Shown here: one piece after another, positions 26,197-35,381 of the stretch | Numbering within the stretch: the first letter of the stretch is position 1 | Layout of the letters: every line of letters starts with the position of its first letter | NCBI RefSeq assembly: GCF_000816105.1 | Contig: NZ_CP007140.1 | Location: forward strand, 1,080,388 to 1,144,387 | Source of the DNA: Thermococcus guaymasensis DSM 11113 | GTDB lineage: Archaea; Methanobacteriota_B; Thermococci; Thermococcales; Thermococcaceae | Direction: 5' to 3' | Length of the DNA stretch: 64,000 nt | Program-made: the position numbers and the translations under genes | Notes under the pieces: model-generated | Database searches by the model: none | Seen by the model: only the letters and a program-made list of their open reading frames with translations | Told to the model about the DNA's origin: nothing

Positions 26197-26487
26197 ATGC
26201 CCTGCATTCAGCCTCCAGATCCAGACAAGGTGAAGAACATGAAGGAAGAGAGCTTCATTAGGGAAGGAAAGGGCAAGCTCAGGGTCACGATGGAGGGGAG
26301 CGAGACACTCGAAACTACGATGAGCGGAAGACTGAAGAGCGTCGAGGAAATTGCCGAGATGCTCGGCGTTGAGACCAAAGACGGGAAGATAGACGCGGTA
26401 GTTGACGGCGTGAAGGTCAGGATGGAGAAGGACAGACTTGAGCTTGAGTTTGAGAACGGGGACAGGATGAAAATTGAGAAGGCTTAG
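26197..26487 (+). CDS. Small conserved protein of unknown function
   Basis: 96 aa from ATG 26197, behind GGTGG; the TTG/GTG triplets upstream form the ribosome binding site. The protein is charged (RVTMEGSETLETTMSGRL, DGVKVRMEKDRLELEFENGD) with a central helix (SVEEIAEMLGVET), and suggests a small beta-rich domain. It lies 16 bases after the acetyltransferase gene and its last 4 bases overlap the convergent vapC end. Confidence 0.7.
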   Translation: MPCIQPPDPDKVKNMKEESFIREGKGKLRVTMEGSETLETTMSGRLKSVEEIAEMLGVETKDGKIDAVVDGVKVRMEKDRLELEFENGDRMKIEKA

Positions 26488-26873
26488 TCCTCGATTATTA
26501 TGGCGTCCCCCAAGAGACGAAAATGGTGATCGGTTGTAACTACGAGCGCCCCATACTTTCTGCCAGTTTCGGAGATAATGCAATCCGCAAGGGAGACGTG
26601 CTTGTTTTTGTCATTCTTTCGTATTTTTGCATGTAGTTTTCCGGCATTTATTGCGATTTCTCTATCCAACGGAACTACCAGGCTCATATCCGCTATTGTC
26701 TCTATTATTCCCGAATCAATTCCGTTTCTTTCAAGAAAACTGCTGAGCTCTGCAAGAACCAGAGTTGGAACAACCACAAGCTCAGATTCATTGAGGATTT
26801 TTAGTACGGCATTTCCCTTCTCAGTACCTTTAATAAGCTCTACGAGGGCAGAAGTATCGGGAATAACTATCAT
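26484..26873 (-). CDS. vapC: VapC-family PIN ribonuclease toxin
   Basis: 129 aa. PIN-domain acidic residues are all present: IVIPDTSALVELI (Asp), TLVLAELSSFLE (Glu), HVSLADCIISETG (Asp) and LVVTTDHHFRLL (Asp), so it should be an active Mg2+-dependent RNase. Its ATG overlaps the vapB stop as ATGA, the usual coupled antitoxin-first layout. The 3' end overlaps the convergent gene by 4 bases. The target RNA is not readable from sequence. Confidence 0.9.
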   Translation of the reverse strand: MIVIPDTSALVELIKGTEKGNAVLKILNESELVVVPTLVLAELSSFLERNGIDSGIIETIADMSLVVPLDREIAINAGKLHAKIRKNDKNKHVSLADCIISETGRKYGALVVTTDHHFRLLGDAIIIED

Positions 26874-27022
26874 ACCCTCACATCCACCCGGTCTTCTTCT
26901 TTGAACTCAGGGAGTCCCTTAGCTATTCCAAAGAGCTTTTCCCAATTCTTTTTTCGCGATTTGCCTCCAAGGAGATTTTTCAGTTCCTCCTCCCTGAGAG
27001 GAACTTTAATTTCAATAACCAT
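26870..27022 (-). CDS. vapB: VapB-type antitoxin
   Basis: 50 aa from ATG 27022: MVIEIKVPLREEELKNLL, a central basic stretch (GGKSRKKNWEKLFG) and an acidic C-terminus, ending RVDVRV. The N-terminal strand then helix fits a DNA-binding antitoxin, and the C-terminus would block VapC. The stop overlaps the vapC ATG by 4 bases. The assignment relies on size, order and coupling. Confidence 0.75.
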   Translation of the reverse strand: MVIEIKVPLREEELKNLLGGKSRKKNWEKLFGIAKGLPEFKEEDRVDVRV

Positions 27023-27070
27023 CCAATCACCCAAACTAGGATTAGAAAAAAGGCAAAATAAAAATTTCTA

Positions 27071-27475
27071 TCACTTCAAAATGGGCCTGAACTTGTAGCC
27101 GTAGAGGATGATTCCGTCCTCCTCGAACTCCCTGACCTTTCTGGTTACCGCCTCGACCTCCATGCCGAAGTCTATCTCCTCTGGGTCAACGTCGGTGAGC
27201 TGGGCCAAAACGACGGGCCCCTCCTCGAGCTGGACGAGGGCAAGCGGGTAGGGCTTGTAGTACTCAAAACCGCTCGGCGGGTTCCTCACTATCGTCCAGC
27301 TGATGACCTTGCCCTTTCCGCTGAACTCGTACTCCTCGACGTTCCTCGAACCGCATACGGGGCAAACCTGCCTGTGCGGGAAGAAGACGTGGCCGTTCTC
27401 ACACTTTCCGCCTATGAGCCGGTACTTCTCGCGGAAGTGCCTCCAGTAGCGGGAAACCTGCATCGGACGGGCCAT
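27071..27475 (-). CDS. DUF35 zinc-ribbon/OB-fold protein of the thiolase/HMG-CoA synthase complex
   Basis: 134 aa from ATG 27475, behind GGAGGGTG, which lies in the last thiolase codons. An N-terminal zinc ribbon ([22 protein letters not shown]) is followed by an OB fold (GKGKVISWTIVRNPPSGF, PVVLAQLTDVD). In archaea DUF35 bridges acetoacetyl-CoA thiolase and HMG-CoA synthase into one channelling complex, and the three genes here are consecutive. The first ribbon knuckle has C-x3-H instead of two cysteines. Confidence 0.92.
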   Translation of the reverse strand: MARPMQVSRYWRHFREKYRLIGGKCENGHVFFPHRQVCPVCGSRNVEEYEFSGKGKVISWTIVRNPPSGFEYYKPYPLALVQLEEGPVVLAQLTDVDPEEIDFGMEVEAVTRKVREFEEDGIILYGYKFRPILK

Positions 27476-27477
27476 TT

Positions 27478-28638
27478 TCACACCCTCCTGAGTACGTTAA
27501 CGGTTATGTTCGAACCGGTTCCACCTATGTTTTGGGTGAGACCTATCTCCGCATCCGGAACTTGGTTCGGCGCTTCTCCGCGGAGCTGGAGCACCGCTTC
27601 GACAGTCTGATAAACGCCGGTAGCTCCAACAGGGTGGCCCCTTGACTTAAGTCCGCCCATCGTCTGTATTGGATAATCGCCGTCAATCGCTATCTGTCCT
27701 TCTCTGGCAAGCTTCGCCCCCTCACCCTTCTTGGCGACGCCGAGCGCCTCAAGGCTCAGGGCGGCCATGATAGTGAAGGCGTCGTGAACCTCAAAGAAGT
27801 CGATGTCCTTCGGCTCGACGCCGGCCATCTTGTAGGCCCTCTCGGCGGCAATCTTTGCGGCCTTAAGGGTGAGCAGGTTCTCCCTGTTGGCGAGGTTGAT
27901 TGTGTCTATCGCCCTTCCCATTCCTGCAACCTCAACCCACTTCTCCTTTGGGACTCCGAGCTCCTTGGCCTTCTCGGGCGTCGTGATTATCACAGCAGCG
28001 GCACCGTCACAGACGGGTGAAGCATCGAAGAGCTTGACCGGGTCGGCTATGTATGGGCTTCTCATCACCGTCTCGACGCTGATGGGCCTCTTGAACATCG
28101 CGTAGGGGTTCTTGGCACCGTTAGCGTGCGCGTTGACCGCGAAGAGCGCCAAATCTTCCTCGGTGTAGCCGTAGGTCTTCATGTAGTAGCGCATCACGAG
28201 CGCGTTGAGGGCGACGAAGCTCGCCCCGTGAAAGAGCTCCCACTCAGCGTCAGCGGCATAGGCGAGGTATCTGGTAGTGTCGCTTGGCCAGGCATCTGTC
28301 ATCTTTTCAACGCCGACGACAGCGACAACATCTTCCAGCTCGCTGAGGACGGCCTTAACGCCCTCCTGGACGGCGGCACCGCCGGATGCACAGGCAGCTT
28401 CAATTTTAACTGCGGGAATGTTGCCGAGGCCGGCCCAGTCGGCTATGAGGGCACCGAGGTTCTCCTGCTCCACGAGGGGGCCGGATATCATGTTTCCGAC
28501 GTAGAGAGAGTCAACCCTGTCAATTCCGGCGTCGTCCATCGCCTTGAGAAGAGCCTCGACCGCGAGATCCCTAAGCCCAAGCTTCCAGTGCTCACCAACC
28601 GGGGTCATACCGGCACCGATTATGACGGCCTTCCTCAT
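27478..28638 (-). CDS. Acetyl-CoA C-acetyltransferase (acetoacetyl-CoA thiolase)
   Basis: 386 aa from ATG 28638, with GAGGTGG upstream. It condenses two acetyl-CoA to acetoacetyl-CoA at the entry of the mevalonate pathway for archaeal lipids. The nucleophilic cysteine is in EAACASGGAAVQEG. VHDAFT and SRGHPVGATG supply the histidines, and the C-terminus reads LTQNIGGTGSNITVNVL. The order HMG-CoA synthase, thiolase, DUF35 with gaps of 2-10 bases shows one operon. Confidence 0.94.
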   Translation of the reverse strand: MRKAVIIGAGMTPVGEHWKLGLRDLAVEALLKAMDDAGIDRVDSLYVGNMISGPLVEQENLGALIADWAGLGNIPAVKIEAACASGGAAVQEGVKAVLSELEDVVAVVGVEKMTDAWPSDTTRYLAYAADAEWELFHGASFVALNALVMRYYMKTYGYTEEDLALFAVNAHANGAKNPYAMFKRPISVETVMRSPYIADPVKLFDASPVCDGAAAVIITTPEKAKELGVPKEKWVEVAGMGRAIDTINLANRENLLTLKAAKIAAERAYKMAGVEPKDIDFFEVHDAFTIMAALSLEALGVAKKGEGAKLAREGQIAIDGDYPIQTMGGLKSRGHPVGATGVYQTVEAVLQLRGEAPNQVPDAEIGLTQNIGGTGSNITVNVLRRV

Positions 28639-28648
28639 CTCAACCACC

Positions 28649-29701
28649 TCACAGTATGTACTTCTTCCTCGCCTTCGCGTAGAGGGCGTAGTCGATGTAC
28701 TTCTTCCTCTCGACGTAGTCCTTGACCTTCGGCGCGAGGTCGCGCTTCTCCTCTATTGCATCCTGGACAACAACGCTGAAGGCGTCGCTTCCAGCTCCAG
28801 AACCGAAGGAAACCCACAGAATCCTGTCGCCGGGCTTGGCTATGTCGAGAACCGCTGAAACGCCGACCATGGTAGCTCCGCTGTAGGTGTTTCCGATGGT
28901 TCCAGAAAGAAGCCCAGGAAGTATCTTCTCCTTGGGAATTCCGAGTATCTTGCCGACGGTGAGCGGGAACTTGACATTAGGCTGGTGGAAGACCGCGTAG
29001 TCGAAGTCGTTGACAGTTAACCCGAGCTCCTCCATCAACGTTTTTGCCGCGTTGATTATGTGGTGGAAGTAGGCCGGCTCACCGGTAAAGCGGTTTCCGT
29101 GCCTCGGATAGTGCTCGTGCTGGCGCCTCCAGAAGTCGGGCGTGTCCGTAACGTAGGAGTAGCTTCCCTCGAAGTAAGCAACGGTTTCAGAGCTCTTCGG
29201 CCCGACGATGAATGCCGCTCCGCCCGCTCCAGCGGTGAACTCAAGGTGGTCTCCGGGCCTTCCCTGGGCGGTGTCGGCACCGATGGCCATCGCGTAGTCG
29301 GCCATCTCGGAGCCAACGAAGCCTATGGCAGTCTGCAAAGCCTCGGTTCCGGCTTTACAGGCGAACTCGAAGTCGGCAGTGCTGACGTCTGGAGTCGCGC
29401 CGATTGCCTCGGCGATGACGGTTCCGGTGGGCTTTACGGCGTAGGGCTTGCTCTCCGAGCCGAACCAGATGGCGCGGATAAGCTTTGGGTTGATTCCAGC
29501 CCTCTTGAGCGCGTTTCTGGCAGCTTCAAGCCCTATGGTGAGCGCGTCTTCGTCGAGGCCGGGAACGGCCTTCTCCTCAATTGGAAAGCTCGAAACACCC
29601 CAAATGCGCCCTATCTCCTCGGCTTTGATTCTATACATCGGAACGTAGGCACCGTAGCCGACTATGCCCACTTCCCTCTTCGGCTTCAGAAGTTTCTTCA
29701 T
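28649..29701 (-). CDS. Hydroxymethylglutaryl-CoA synthase
   Basis: 350 aa from ATG 29701, behind GGTGATG; GTG/ATG codons at 29710/29707 belong to that site. It joins acetoacetyl-CoA and acetyl-CoA to HMG-CoA. The thiolase-superfamily fold shows the catalytic cysteine in [11 protein letters not shown], the histidine in [11 protein letters not shown] and the C-terminal [14 protein letters not shown]. It is the first gene of the three-gene mevalonate-entry operon, and the promoter lies in the ~140 bases before the divergent AIM24 gene. Confidence 0.94.
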   Translation of the reverse strand: MKKLLKPKREVGIVGYGAYVPMYRIKAEEIGRIWGVSSFPIEEKAVPGLDEDALTIGLEAARNALKRAGINPKLIRAIWFGSESKPYAVKPTGTVIAEAIGATPDVSTADFEFACKAGTEALQTAIGFVGSEMADYAMAIGADTAQGRPGDHLEFTAGAGGAAFIVGPKSSETVAYFEGSYSYVTDTPDFWRRQHEHYPRHGNRFTGEPAYFHHIINAAKTLMEELGLTVNDFDYAVFHQPNVKFPLTVGKILGIPKEKILPGLLSGTIGNTYSGATMVGVSAVLDIAKPGDRILWVSFGSGAGSDAFSVVVQDAIEEKRDLAPKVKDYVERKKYIDYALYAKARKKYIL

Positions 29702-29810
29702 GGGCATCACCTACAAAACGCTTGAACGTAACTTCGCCTGAGGTTGAGCCCGGCCTTATAAAAGTCTTTCGGTAAAAGTGAAAAGGAATTTAGGCAATTG
29801 ACGAGGGATT

Positions 29811-29820
29811 GGTATATATA
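29811..29820 (+). promoter_or_regulatory. TATA box of the AIM24-family gene
   Basis: GGTATATATA lies about 30 bases before TTG 29851, giving a very short leader that still includes GGTGGT at 29841-29846. Confidence 0.6.
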
Positions 29821-29850
29821 CCCCCTTGAGAACTAAACTTGGTGGTAAAC

Positions 29851-30522
29851 TTGAGATACGAGATACTCCACAGGCCGAGTTTTTCCCTCCTCAACGTTGA
29901 GCTTGAGGGCGGAGAGGCAGTTCAGGCCGAGACGGGGGCGATGGTTCACATGAGCCCCAACATTAAGATAGAGACTAAGATGAAGGGCGGACTCCTCGGA
30001 GCCCTGAAGAGGAGCGTTCTTGGCGGGGAGAGCCTTTTCATCAACACGTTTCGAGCGGAAGGTGGACCTGGAGAAGTTGGCTTTGCTCCCGCGTACCCGG
30101 GAGACATAGAAGCCTTTGAGCTCGACGGAACGTTATACGCCCAGAGTGGGGCGTTTTTGGCGAGTTCGGAGGACGTTGAGATCAACACGAAGTGGGGAGG
30201 TGCGAAGACCTTCTTCGGAAGGGAAGGACTCTTCCTTCTCAAACTGACCGGAAGGGGAACGGTTTTCCTGTCGAGCTTCGGGGCGATATACAAAAGGGAG
30301 CTCAGAAACGAGAGGTTCGTAATAGACACCGGCCACATGGTCGCCTTCAGCGAGGGCCTCGACTTTAAGGTCAAAAGGGTCGGGGGACTCAAGAGCACCT
30401 TCCTGAGTGGGGAAGGCCTCGTTGCGGAGTTCTCCGGAACTGGAACGCTCTACATCCAGACGAGGAGCACTGAGAGCTTCGTTAGTTGGCTGACACCCTT
30501 CCTGCCCACGAAGAGTGACTGA
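29851..30522 (+). CDS. AIM24/TIGR00266 family protein
   Basis: 223 aa from TTG 29851, four bases after GGTGGT; the TTG at 29839 precedes the ribosome binding site. The beta-helix-like AIM24 fold is shown by LEGGEAVQAETGAMVHMSPN, then GGESLFINTFRAEGGPGEVG and a C-terminal GGLKSTFLSGEGLVAEFSG. Function is unknown in prokaryotes; the yeast relative affects mitochondrial inner-membrane organisation. It is a monocistronic unit. Confidence 0.88.
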   Translation: MRYEILHRPSFSLLNVELEGGEAVQAETGAMVHMSPNIKIETKMKGGLLGALKRSVLGGESLFINTFRAEGGPGEVGFAPAYPGDIEAFELDGTLYAQSGAFLASSEDVEINTKWGGAKTFFGREGLFLLKLTGRGTVFLSSFGAIYKRELRNERFVIDTGHMVAFSEGLDFKVKRVGGLKSTFLSGEGLVAEFSGTGTLYIQTRSTESFVSWLTPFLPTKSD

Positions 30523-30558
30523 GCACTTATTTACCTTTTTATCAAAAAGAAATGGATA

Positions 30559-31239
30559 TCAGGGCTTCCTAACGACGAAGAGGGCGTGGTCCTTCTCGTA
30601 GGGCTCCAAACTAAGACGCTCAACGACCTCGAAGTAGCTCGCGAGTTCCCTCTCGACCTCTTTGAAGACCTCCTCCGGCTCCTTGGTGACGTCAATGCTC
30701 CTGCTCTTGACCGAAATCATTCCGTAGCCTCCGCTCTTGAGGTAAACTTTGGCGTTATCTATGAGGATTTTCGCCTGAGTCGGCTGGGCGACGTCCTCGA
30801 AGATGACGTCAACCTTCGGAACGAGGGCGCGGTAGCCTTCGGGCTTCGTCGCGTCGCCGAGTATCGGGACGATGTTCCTCCTCTCCTCGACTATTGGAAC
30901 GAGCTCCCTGAGAACCCTCGGCGAGAACTCGACGCCAAATATCTTGCCCTCCCAGCCGACGACGTCGCTGACGTGGGAAGCGGTGGTTCCGCTCGCTATC
31001 CCGAGGTAGAGAACCGTTGAGCCGGGCTTAATCGGGAAGTTCTTGAGGCCGTTGAGTATCGCCGCTCCAAGCTTTGAACGGCTCGGGTTCCAAATCCTGT
31101 ACTCCTCTCCCTCGAACTTCACAACGCGCTCCCCGTAAACCCTCTGGCCGGGGACGAGGTTCTTGGTGGCTATCTTCTCGCTACCGTCATCGTCAATGAC
31201 TATGTAAACGCCCGGGAACCTGTGCTTCTTAACCTTCAT
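30559..31239 (-). CDS. flpA: Fibrillarin-like rRNA/tRNA 2'-O-methyltransferase
   Basis: 226 aa. This is the catalytic subunit of C/D box sRNPs, placing 2'-O-methyl groups on rRNA and tRNA with S-adenosylmethionine. The SAM-binding region reads [15 protein letters not shown], then [14 protein letters not shown]; the catalytic-core region [13 protein letters not shown] follows, and [12 protein letters not shown] is conserved. It follows nop5 by 5 bases, the standard archaeal operon. The two guide RNA candidates at 35.4 and 39.8 kb would be its partners. Confidence 0.96.
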   Translation of the reverse strand: MKVKKHRFPGVYIVIDDDGSEKIATKNLVPGQRVYGERVVKFEGEEYRIWNPSRSKLGAAILNGLKNFPIKPGSTVLYLGIASGTTASHVSDVVGWEGKIFGVEFSPRVLRELVPIVEERRNIVPILGDATKPEGYRALVPKVDVIFEDVAQPTQAKILIDNAKVYLKSGGYGMISVKSRSIDVTKEPEEVFKEVERELASYFEVVERLSLEPYEKDHALFVVRKP

Positions 31240-31244
31240 CTACC

Positions 31245-32513
31245 TCACCTCTTGCCCTTCTTTTTCTTCTTACCCTTCTTATCGGGCTTACCCTTACCCT
31301 TCTTCTCCTTCCTGCCCTTCTCGTGCTTCTTACCTTTCTTGTCCTTGCCCTTGAACTTCTTCTTTTTCTTCTTCTCTGGCTTGGCCTTCCTCTTGGGCGG
31401 ATTCGGGTACTTCTCCTTTATTTCCTTGATTCTCTGCTCGAGCTCCTTCTTGAGCTCCTCACCGATGTATTCACCAGAGAAGTAGTCAACGCGAGCCGCT
31501 ATTGCAAGTTTACCAGCGAGGGCCCTTGCGATCTTACCCCTTTGCCACCAGGGTGAGCGGTTTATAGCTGGATACTGGAAGATGACGCCGTGCTTTGGCG
31601 GCTTTGCACCCGTCCTGAGGTGCCTGAAGAGGGCCTTCTCGGCTCCAAGAACCTGTATCGTCGAAGCGGGCATCATGGCGAGCTCCTTAAGGCCTCCAGC
31701 GAGGCTCATAAGCCTGGCTGCAAGCTTTGCACCGACTAAAGCCTTCAGGTTCGGAGCCACCTCGTCCATCGCCGTCTCAAGGTAGTCCTCGATCTGCTCC
31801 CTCAGCTTGTAGAGGTCGCTTATCTCGCTCGCGAGCTTCCTTATGATTTCGCTGTCGAACTTGCCGAGCGGTGCCCCCATAGACTTCTCGGCCGCTTTGA
31901 GGATCTTCTCAACCTTGCCCTCGGAGAATCCGAGCTTCTCAAGCTTCTCCCTGCTCACGTTCTCCCTTGGGCCAATTTCCTTAACGAAAGTCACATACTG
32001 CGGGTGCTTGGGCAGGATTTCGTCCAGCTCGGGGAAGTGGAGGCCGTACCACTCCCTCAGCCTTGAAACGAGGAGGTTAATGACCTTGTCGATGTCGTCC
32101 AGAGCTTCGATGGCCTGTATGATCATCTTGTCGCGCGCACCGCTCTGCTCCTGTATGCGGAGCCTCGTTAATGCAACGCCAACGGTGTAGTACTCGTCGA
32201 ACCAGTTATCGCCGAGGAACTCCCCTGGGCTTGAGCGCAGCTTTTCTCCCGCTATGTTCGGAAACTCGGCGGTGGCGTTGTAGCCGAGCTCCTTAAGCTT
32301 TCTGCCCAGCTCGGTGTCCTCCACGATGAACTCTTTGTACCCCTCTCCCTTCAGCTCGTCGAGGAGGGCAATCAGCTCGTCGCTCGGCTCTCCCTTCAGG
32401 AGCTTGTCGAGGCTTATCTCGGGCTTCCCGCTGAAGGGTTTGCTGGCGATGAGCTTCCCGCTCTCGTCGAAGGCATAAATGCCCCGCACGTTCTCCGCTA
32501 TGTAAACTTTCAT
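31245..32513 (-). CDS. nop5: Nop5/Nop56-like C/D sRNP core protein
   Basis: 422 aa from ATG 32513, with GGTGATGATA upstream. Nop5 bridges fibrillarin and L7Ae on C/D guide RNAs. An N-terminal fibrillarin-binding domain is followed by a coiled coil and the NOP domain (GAEKALFRHLRTGAKPPKHG, then YPAINRSPWWQRGKIARALA). The last ~45 residues are almost all lysine with glycine and glutamate, an unstructured RNA-binding tail. It heads the operon with flpA. Confidence 0.95.
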   Translation of the reverse strand: MKVYIAENVRGIYAFDESGKLIASKPFSGKPEISLDKLLKGEPSDELIALLDELKGEGYKEFIVEDTELGRKLKELGYNATAEFPNIAGEKLRSSPGEFLGDNWFDEYYTVGVALTRLRIQEQSGARDKMIIQAIEALDDIDKVINLLVSRLREWYGLHFPELDEILPKHPQYVTFVKEIGPRENVSREKLEKLGFSEGKVEKILKAAEKSMGAPLGKFDSEIIRKLASEISDLYKLREQIEDYLETAMDEVAPNLKALVGAKLAARLMSLAGGLKELAMMPASTIQVLGAEKALFRHLRTGAKPPKHGVIFQYPAINRSPWWQRGKIARALAGKLAIAARVDYFSGEYIGEELKKELEQRIKEIKEKYPNPPKRKAKPEKKKKKKFKGKDKKGKKHEKGRKEKKGKGKPDKKGKKKKKGKR

Positions 32514-32542
32514 TATCATCACCTTCTAAGTTTTTGTTTCTG

Positions 32543-32552
32543 GGGTATAAAA
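32543..32552 (-). promoter_or_regulatory. TATA box of the nop5-flpA operon
   Basis: On the minus strand CTTTTTATAC lies about 30 bases before ATG 32513, with GGTGATG as ribosome binding site. Confidence 0.55.
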
Positions 32553-32629
32553 AGGGTTGCTCGTTTTAAATCCTTGCGGGCAAATTCTTAAATAACTTTG
32601 GGCCCATATAAAAGCGCGGGGGGAAGATT

Positions 32630-33673
32630 ATGCTTACTAAGCTCATCATTGAGAACTACAAATCGATAGAACGAGCTGAGCTCGACTTCTCAAAGATAAA
32701 CCTACTTATAGGGCCGAATGGGAGCGGTAAAAGCTCTGTGCTTGAGAGTGCGGAAATCATGGGGTTTACAAAGAAGTACGTGTCTTCAATAGCCACTCAC
32801 GTATCCAACAACAGGATTATCGAAAAACTTGGAAGCATGGCATTTTTTGGCAATCTTGTTTATAATCATGAAACCAACAGAGAGATCCTGATATCAGGAG
32901 AATTCAAAAATTCCCTCATTTCAACTATTGAGGTCAAATTAACCCGAGAACAGGGAGAGAGAAAGATTAACACCTTGGCGTCTTTGAGGTCTTCTATTGA
33001 TGTCGAAATTTCACGTATCTTCCACATACTGAAGGCGAATCGGAGAATTGAACGGCGCTTACATGGTGTTACCGGCAATACATACAATATTGATACGACC
33101 AATGCCCACCAACTCTTTTACTACGCCTGCTACCGCACCGAGTTCAAAGAGAACATCCAGATGATAAGGGAGTTTTACTCCCGCTACGGTCTTCATGATG
33201 TTAGATGGGTTCCCACGGAGAGGCCAAACGAATACGAGATTATAGCAACAACACCAGAAGGAGTCGATGTAAACCTCGCCGATGCAGGAGCTGGTTTGGC
33301 GGCTCTGTTTCCAATAGTCGTCGCGCTCTCGTTCTATCCGGAAGGAAGCACGGTCTTTATAGAACACCCAGAGATGCATCTCCATCCCAAGCTCCAGTAC
33401 GAGCTCGCCGAGTTTCTCTTAATGGTATTAGAGAAAAGGAACTATCAGTTGATAATCGAGACCCACTCAGAGCATCTCCTCTACGGCCTGCTAAACGCAG
33501 TCGCCCAAAAACGCCTGGAACCTGAGGAGCTCACGGTGTATTCCACAAGGAAAGAGAGAGGGAAGTCAGTGTTCGAAAAGATGATAGTTCATGAAGACGG
33601 GAGCCTCGAAGGGAACCTTTCCGATTTCCTTGAAGCAGACATTGATGCATTTCTCGACTGGCTCAAGGCGTGA
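32630..33673 (+). CDS. ABC/OLD-like AAA ATPase (DUF3696-type), likely defence module
   Basis: 347 aa, ATG 32630 with GGGGGA upstream and a TATA-like TTAAATAAC at 32589-32597. Walker A is LIGPNGSGKSSVLE (about residue 27), the signature-like region GAGLAALFPIVVAL, Walker B TVFIEHPEMHLHPK, and the H-loop region LIIETHSEHLLYGLL. The C-terminus (EADIDAFLDWL) fits DUF3696-type proteins. The middle (33-250) is AT-rich compared with flanking genes. It is coupled to a PIN-type nuclease gene by a 4-base overlap or a gap of a few bases. Such ATPase/nuclease pairs are common in antiphage defence; the role here is inferred. Confidence 0.85.
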   Translation: MLTKLIIENYKSIERAELDFSKINLLIGPNGSGKSSVLESAEIMGFTKKYVSSIATHVSNNRIIEKLGSMAFFGNLVYNHETNREILISGEFKNSLISTIEVKLTREQGERKINTLASLRSSIDVEISRIFHILKANRRIERRLHGVTGNTYNIDTTNAHQLFYYACYRTEFKENIQMIREFYSRYGLHDVRWVPTERPNEYEIIATTPEGVDVNLADAGAGLAALFPIVVALSFYPEGSTVFIEHPEMHLHPKLQYELAEFLLMVLEKRNYQLIIETHSEHLLYGLLNAVAQKRLEPEELTVYSTRKERGKSVFEKMIVHEDGSLEGNLSDFLEADIDAFLDWLKA

Positions 33674-33678
33674 TTAAA

Positions 33679-34185
33679 ATGCCGGTTGTTGTCGTTGTCG
33701 ATACCAACGTGCTTAGATACGCCCTTGAGGCCGAGAAAAACATCCGCTCAGACAGAGAAACAATGACCGCTTATGAAGTTCTTGTTAAACTCCTCAGCAG
33801 TGATACTGTGGTTCTTGTACTCAACGAAGAGACCGCAAAGGAATACTCTAGACACATTGAGGCAGTTAGGCAGGAAATTCGACGAAAAAGACTCCACCCC
33901 CAATTCTTCTCGCTGTTGAGGATAATCAAGGCAAAATCCAAAAAGGTGCCCGTTGAGATGCATGAGTTTGACATCAAAGGTGAGCCCGTTGGAAGGAAAG
34001 ACGTTCATCTCCTAAACTCTGCCAAGACGGGTGCACTAAAATTCAACACCAGAAAAGCATTTGTTGTAACGTTTGCCCAAGATGTTTACCGTGGAAAAGA
34101 AGCAAGAAACGGAAAGGGCGTGATTATATACCTACTCAATTTAAGAAACGAAAACGAAAGAAAAATGCTTGAGGAGCTTCTTTAG
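33679..34185 (+). CDS. PIN-like nuclease paired with the ATPase
   Basis: 168 aa from ATG 33679; a GTG at 33670 overlapping the ATPase stop is also possible. The N-terminus PVVVVVDTNVLRYALEAEKN has the first PIN aspartate; NEETAKEYSRHIEAV supplies the glutamate; GRKDVHLLNSAKTG and VTFAQDVYRG supply later aspartates. Spacing is longer than in VapC and no antitoxin gene is present, so the ATPase probably controls it. It is followed by a ~135-base region before the THUMP gene. Confidence 0.8.
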   Translation: MPVVVVVDTNVLRYALEAEKNIRSDRETMTAYEVLVKLLSSDTVVLVLNEETAKEYSRHIEAVRQEIRRKRLHPQFFSLLRIIKAKSKKVPVEMHEFDIKGEPVGRKDVHLLNSAKTGALKFNTRKAFVVTFAQDVYRGKEARNGKGVIIYLLNLRNENERKMLEELL

Positions 34186-34320
34186 TCCTCCCAGGGCTTG
34201 GTATACTTTTTTATGAAAAAAGACCAGCGTTTTTGCTCATAGTTGATCTCCCTCTATAAAAAGATTTCATGCCTCCAAAGGTCTATAAACCCACCGATTG
34301 ACCTATGGTTGGTGTTAAAG

Positions 34321-35379
34321 ATGGGTGAGGGTAAGAAGTTCATAGTCAAGACCCAGAGAGGTATGGAGAGCGTTGCTGCAAATTACATATCCGAGGTACT
34401 GCCCGATGCAAATGTCTGGGCGTCTCCAATGGGTTATTCTGGTCTCATAATTGTGGAGAGTTCTGCTGAAGATGCTCTTGATAAGATACTCCAGATCCCC
34501 GAAGTGGAGCGCGTGATTCCCGTGATCGTCGAGACTGAGGCGAATCTTGAGAAGATAGCGGAGAGTGCGGAAAAACTGGCTGGCTTCATCGGTGAAAACG
34601 AAACCTACGCCGTGAAGACCAAGAGGCGCGGGAAGCACGACTTTTCGAGCATTGACGTCAATAGGGTTCTTGGAGCTAAGATCAAGGAGCTCACCAACGC
34701 CGACGTCAATCTGAGCTGGCCCGACAAAGTCGTTCAGGTGGAGATAATAGGGGATAGGGCGTACATTTCGGTTATTCCCGGTGATGAGTTCAGGAAATAC
34801 ACCCCCGACAAGATAGACGCGAGAAAGCTCTTCTCCAAGCTCACGCTTGTTCAGATGCCCTATTGGGGGGACTACAAAGCGTGCAGACTCTTTGGAGAAA
34901 AAATCGGGAGAGCAGCACAGGCCTTTGAAGTTAAAGAGCTTATAATCGCCCCCAAAGAAAAGATGGACGCCTATGAACTCATGGAGTTCATCAGGGGAGT
35001 TAAAGTCGGCCAGGAGAGCCGCTACCAGATCCAGAGAGATGCGTATCCATGGAAGGTTGAAAAGGTTCCGGTCACGGTGTGGGATCTCTATCAGGTCGTG
35101 AGGGACAAGAGGAGGAAAAAGAGGCTGCTGATAATCACTGATCCCAAGGGGCCGACTCTGGCGGAGGTCAAGGATAAACTGGCAAGGGATCTCCACTACG
35201 CTAAGGAGGTCGTCGTGTTCATAGGTTCAAGGGAGGGCATCCCAAAGGGGCTCTTCCGCTTTGCCGATTACGTCGTTGACCTTGCCCCTTACATGACGTT
35301 CGCAACGGAGCATGGAATACCTGCGGCTCTGGTCTCTCTGTGGGAGGTTTATGAAGAGTTCCTGAGAAAAGAGGAGTGA
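34321..35379 (+). CDS. THUMP-domain RNA-binding protein, SPOUT-like (COG1818 type)
   Basis: 352 aa from ATG 34321, with GGTG at 34311; the open frame extends upstream without a usable start. The N-terminal region (FIVKTQRGMESVAANYISEV, then AVKTKRRGKHDFSSIDVNRV) forms a ferredoxin-like plus THUMP domain that binds tRNA. The C-terminal half (RLLIITDPKGPTLAEVKDKL, VVVFIGSREGIPKGLFRFAD, VDLAPYMTFATEHGIPAA) looks like a SPOUT methyltransferase fold with a trefoil-knot end. The modified position is not known to me. Confidence 0.82.
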   Translation: MGEGKKFIVKTQRGMESVAANYISEVLPDANVWASPMGYSGLIIVESSAEDALDKILQIPEVERVIPVIVETEANLEKIAESAEKLAGFIGENETYAVKTKRRGKHDFSSIDVNRVLGAKIKELTNADVNLSWPDKVVQVEIIGDRAYISVIPGDEFRKYTPDKIDARKLFSKLTLVQMPYWGDYKACRLFGEKIGRAAQAFEVKELIIAPKEKMDAYELMEFIRGVKVGQESRYQIQRDAYPWKVEKVPVTVWDLYQVVRDKRRKKRLLIITDPKGPTLAEVKDKLARDLHYAKEVVVFIGSREGIPKGLFRFADYVVDLAPYMTFATEHGIPAALVSLWEVYEEFLRKEE

Positions 35380-35381
35380 AC

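Noticed and set aside
34315-35196. 293-residue antisense frame across the THUMP protein gene
   Set aside because: Shadow frame with no start signal; the sense gene is well supported.
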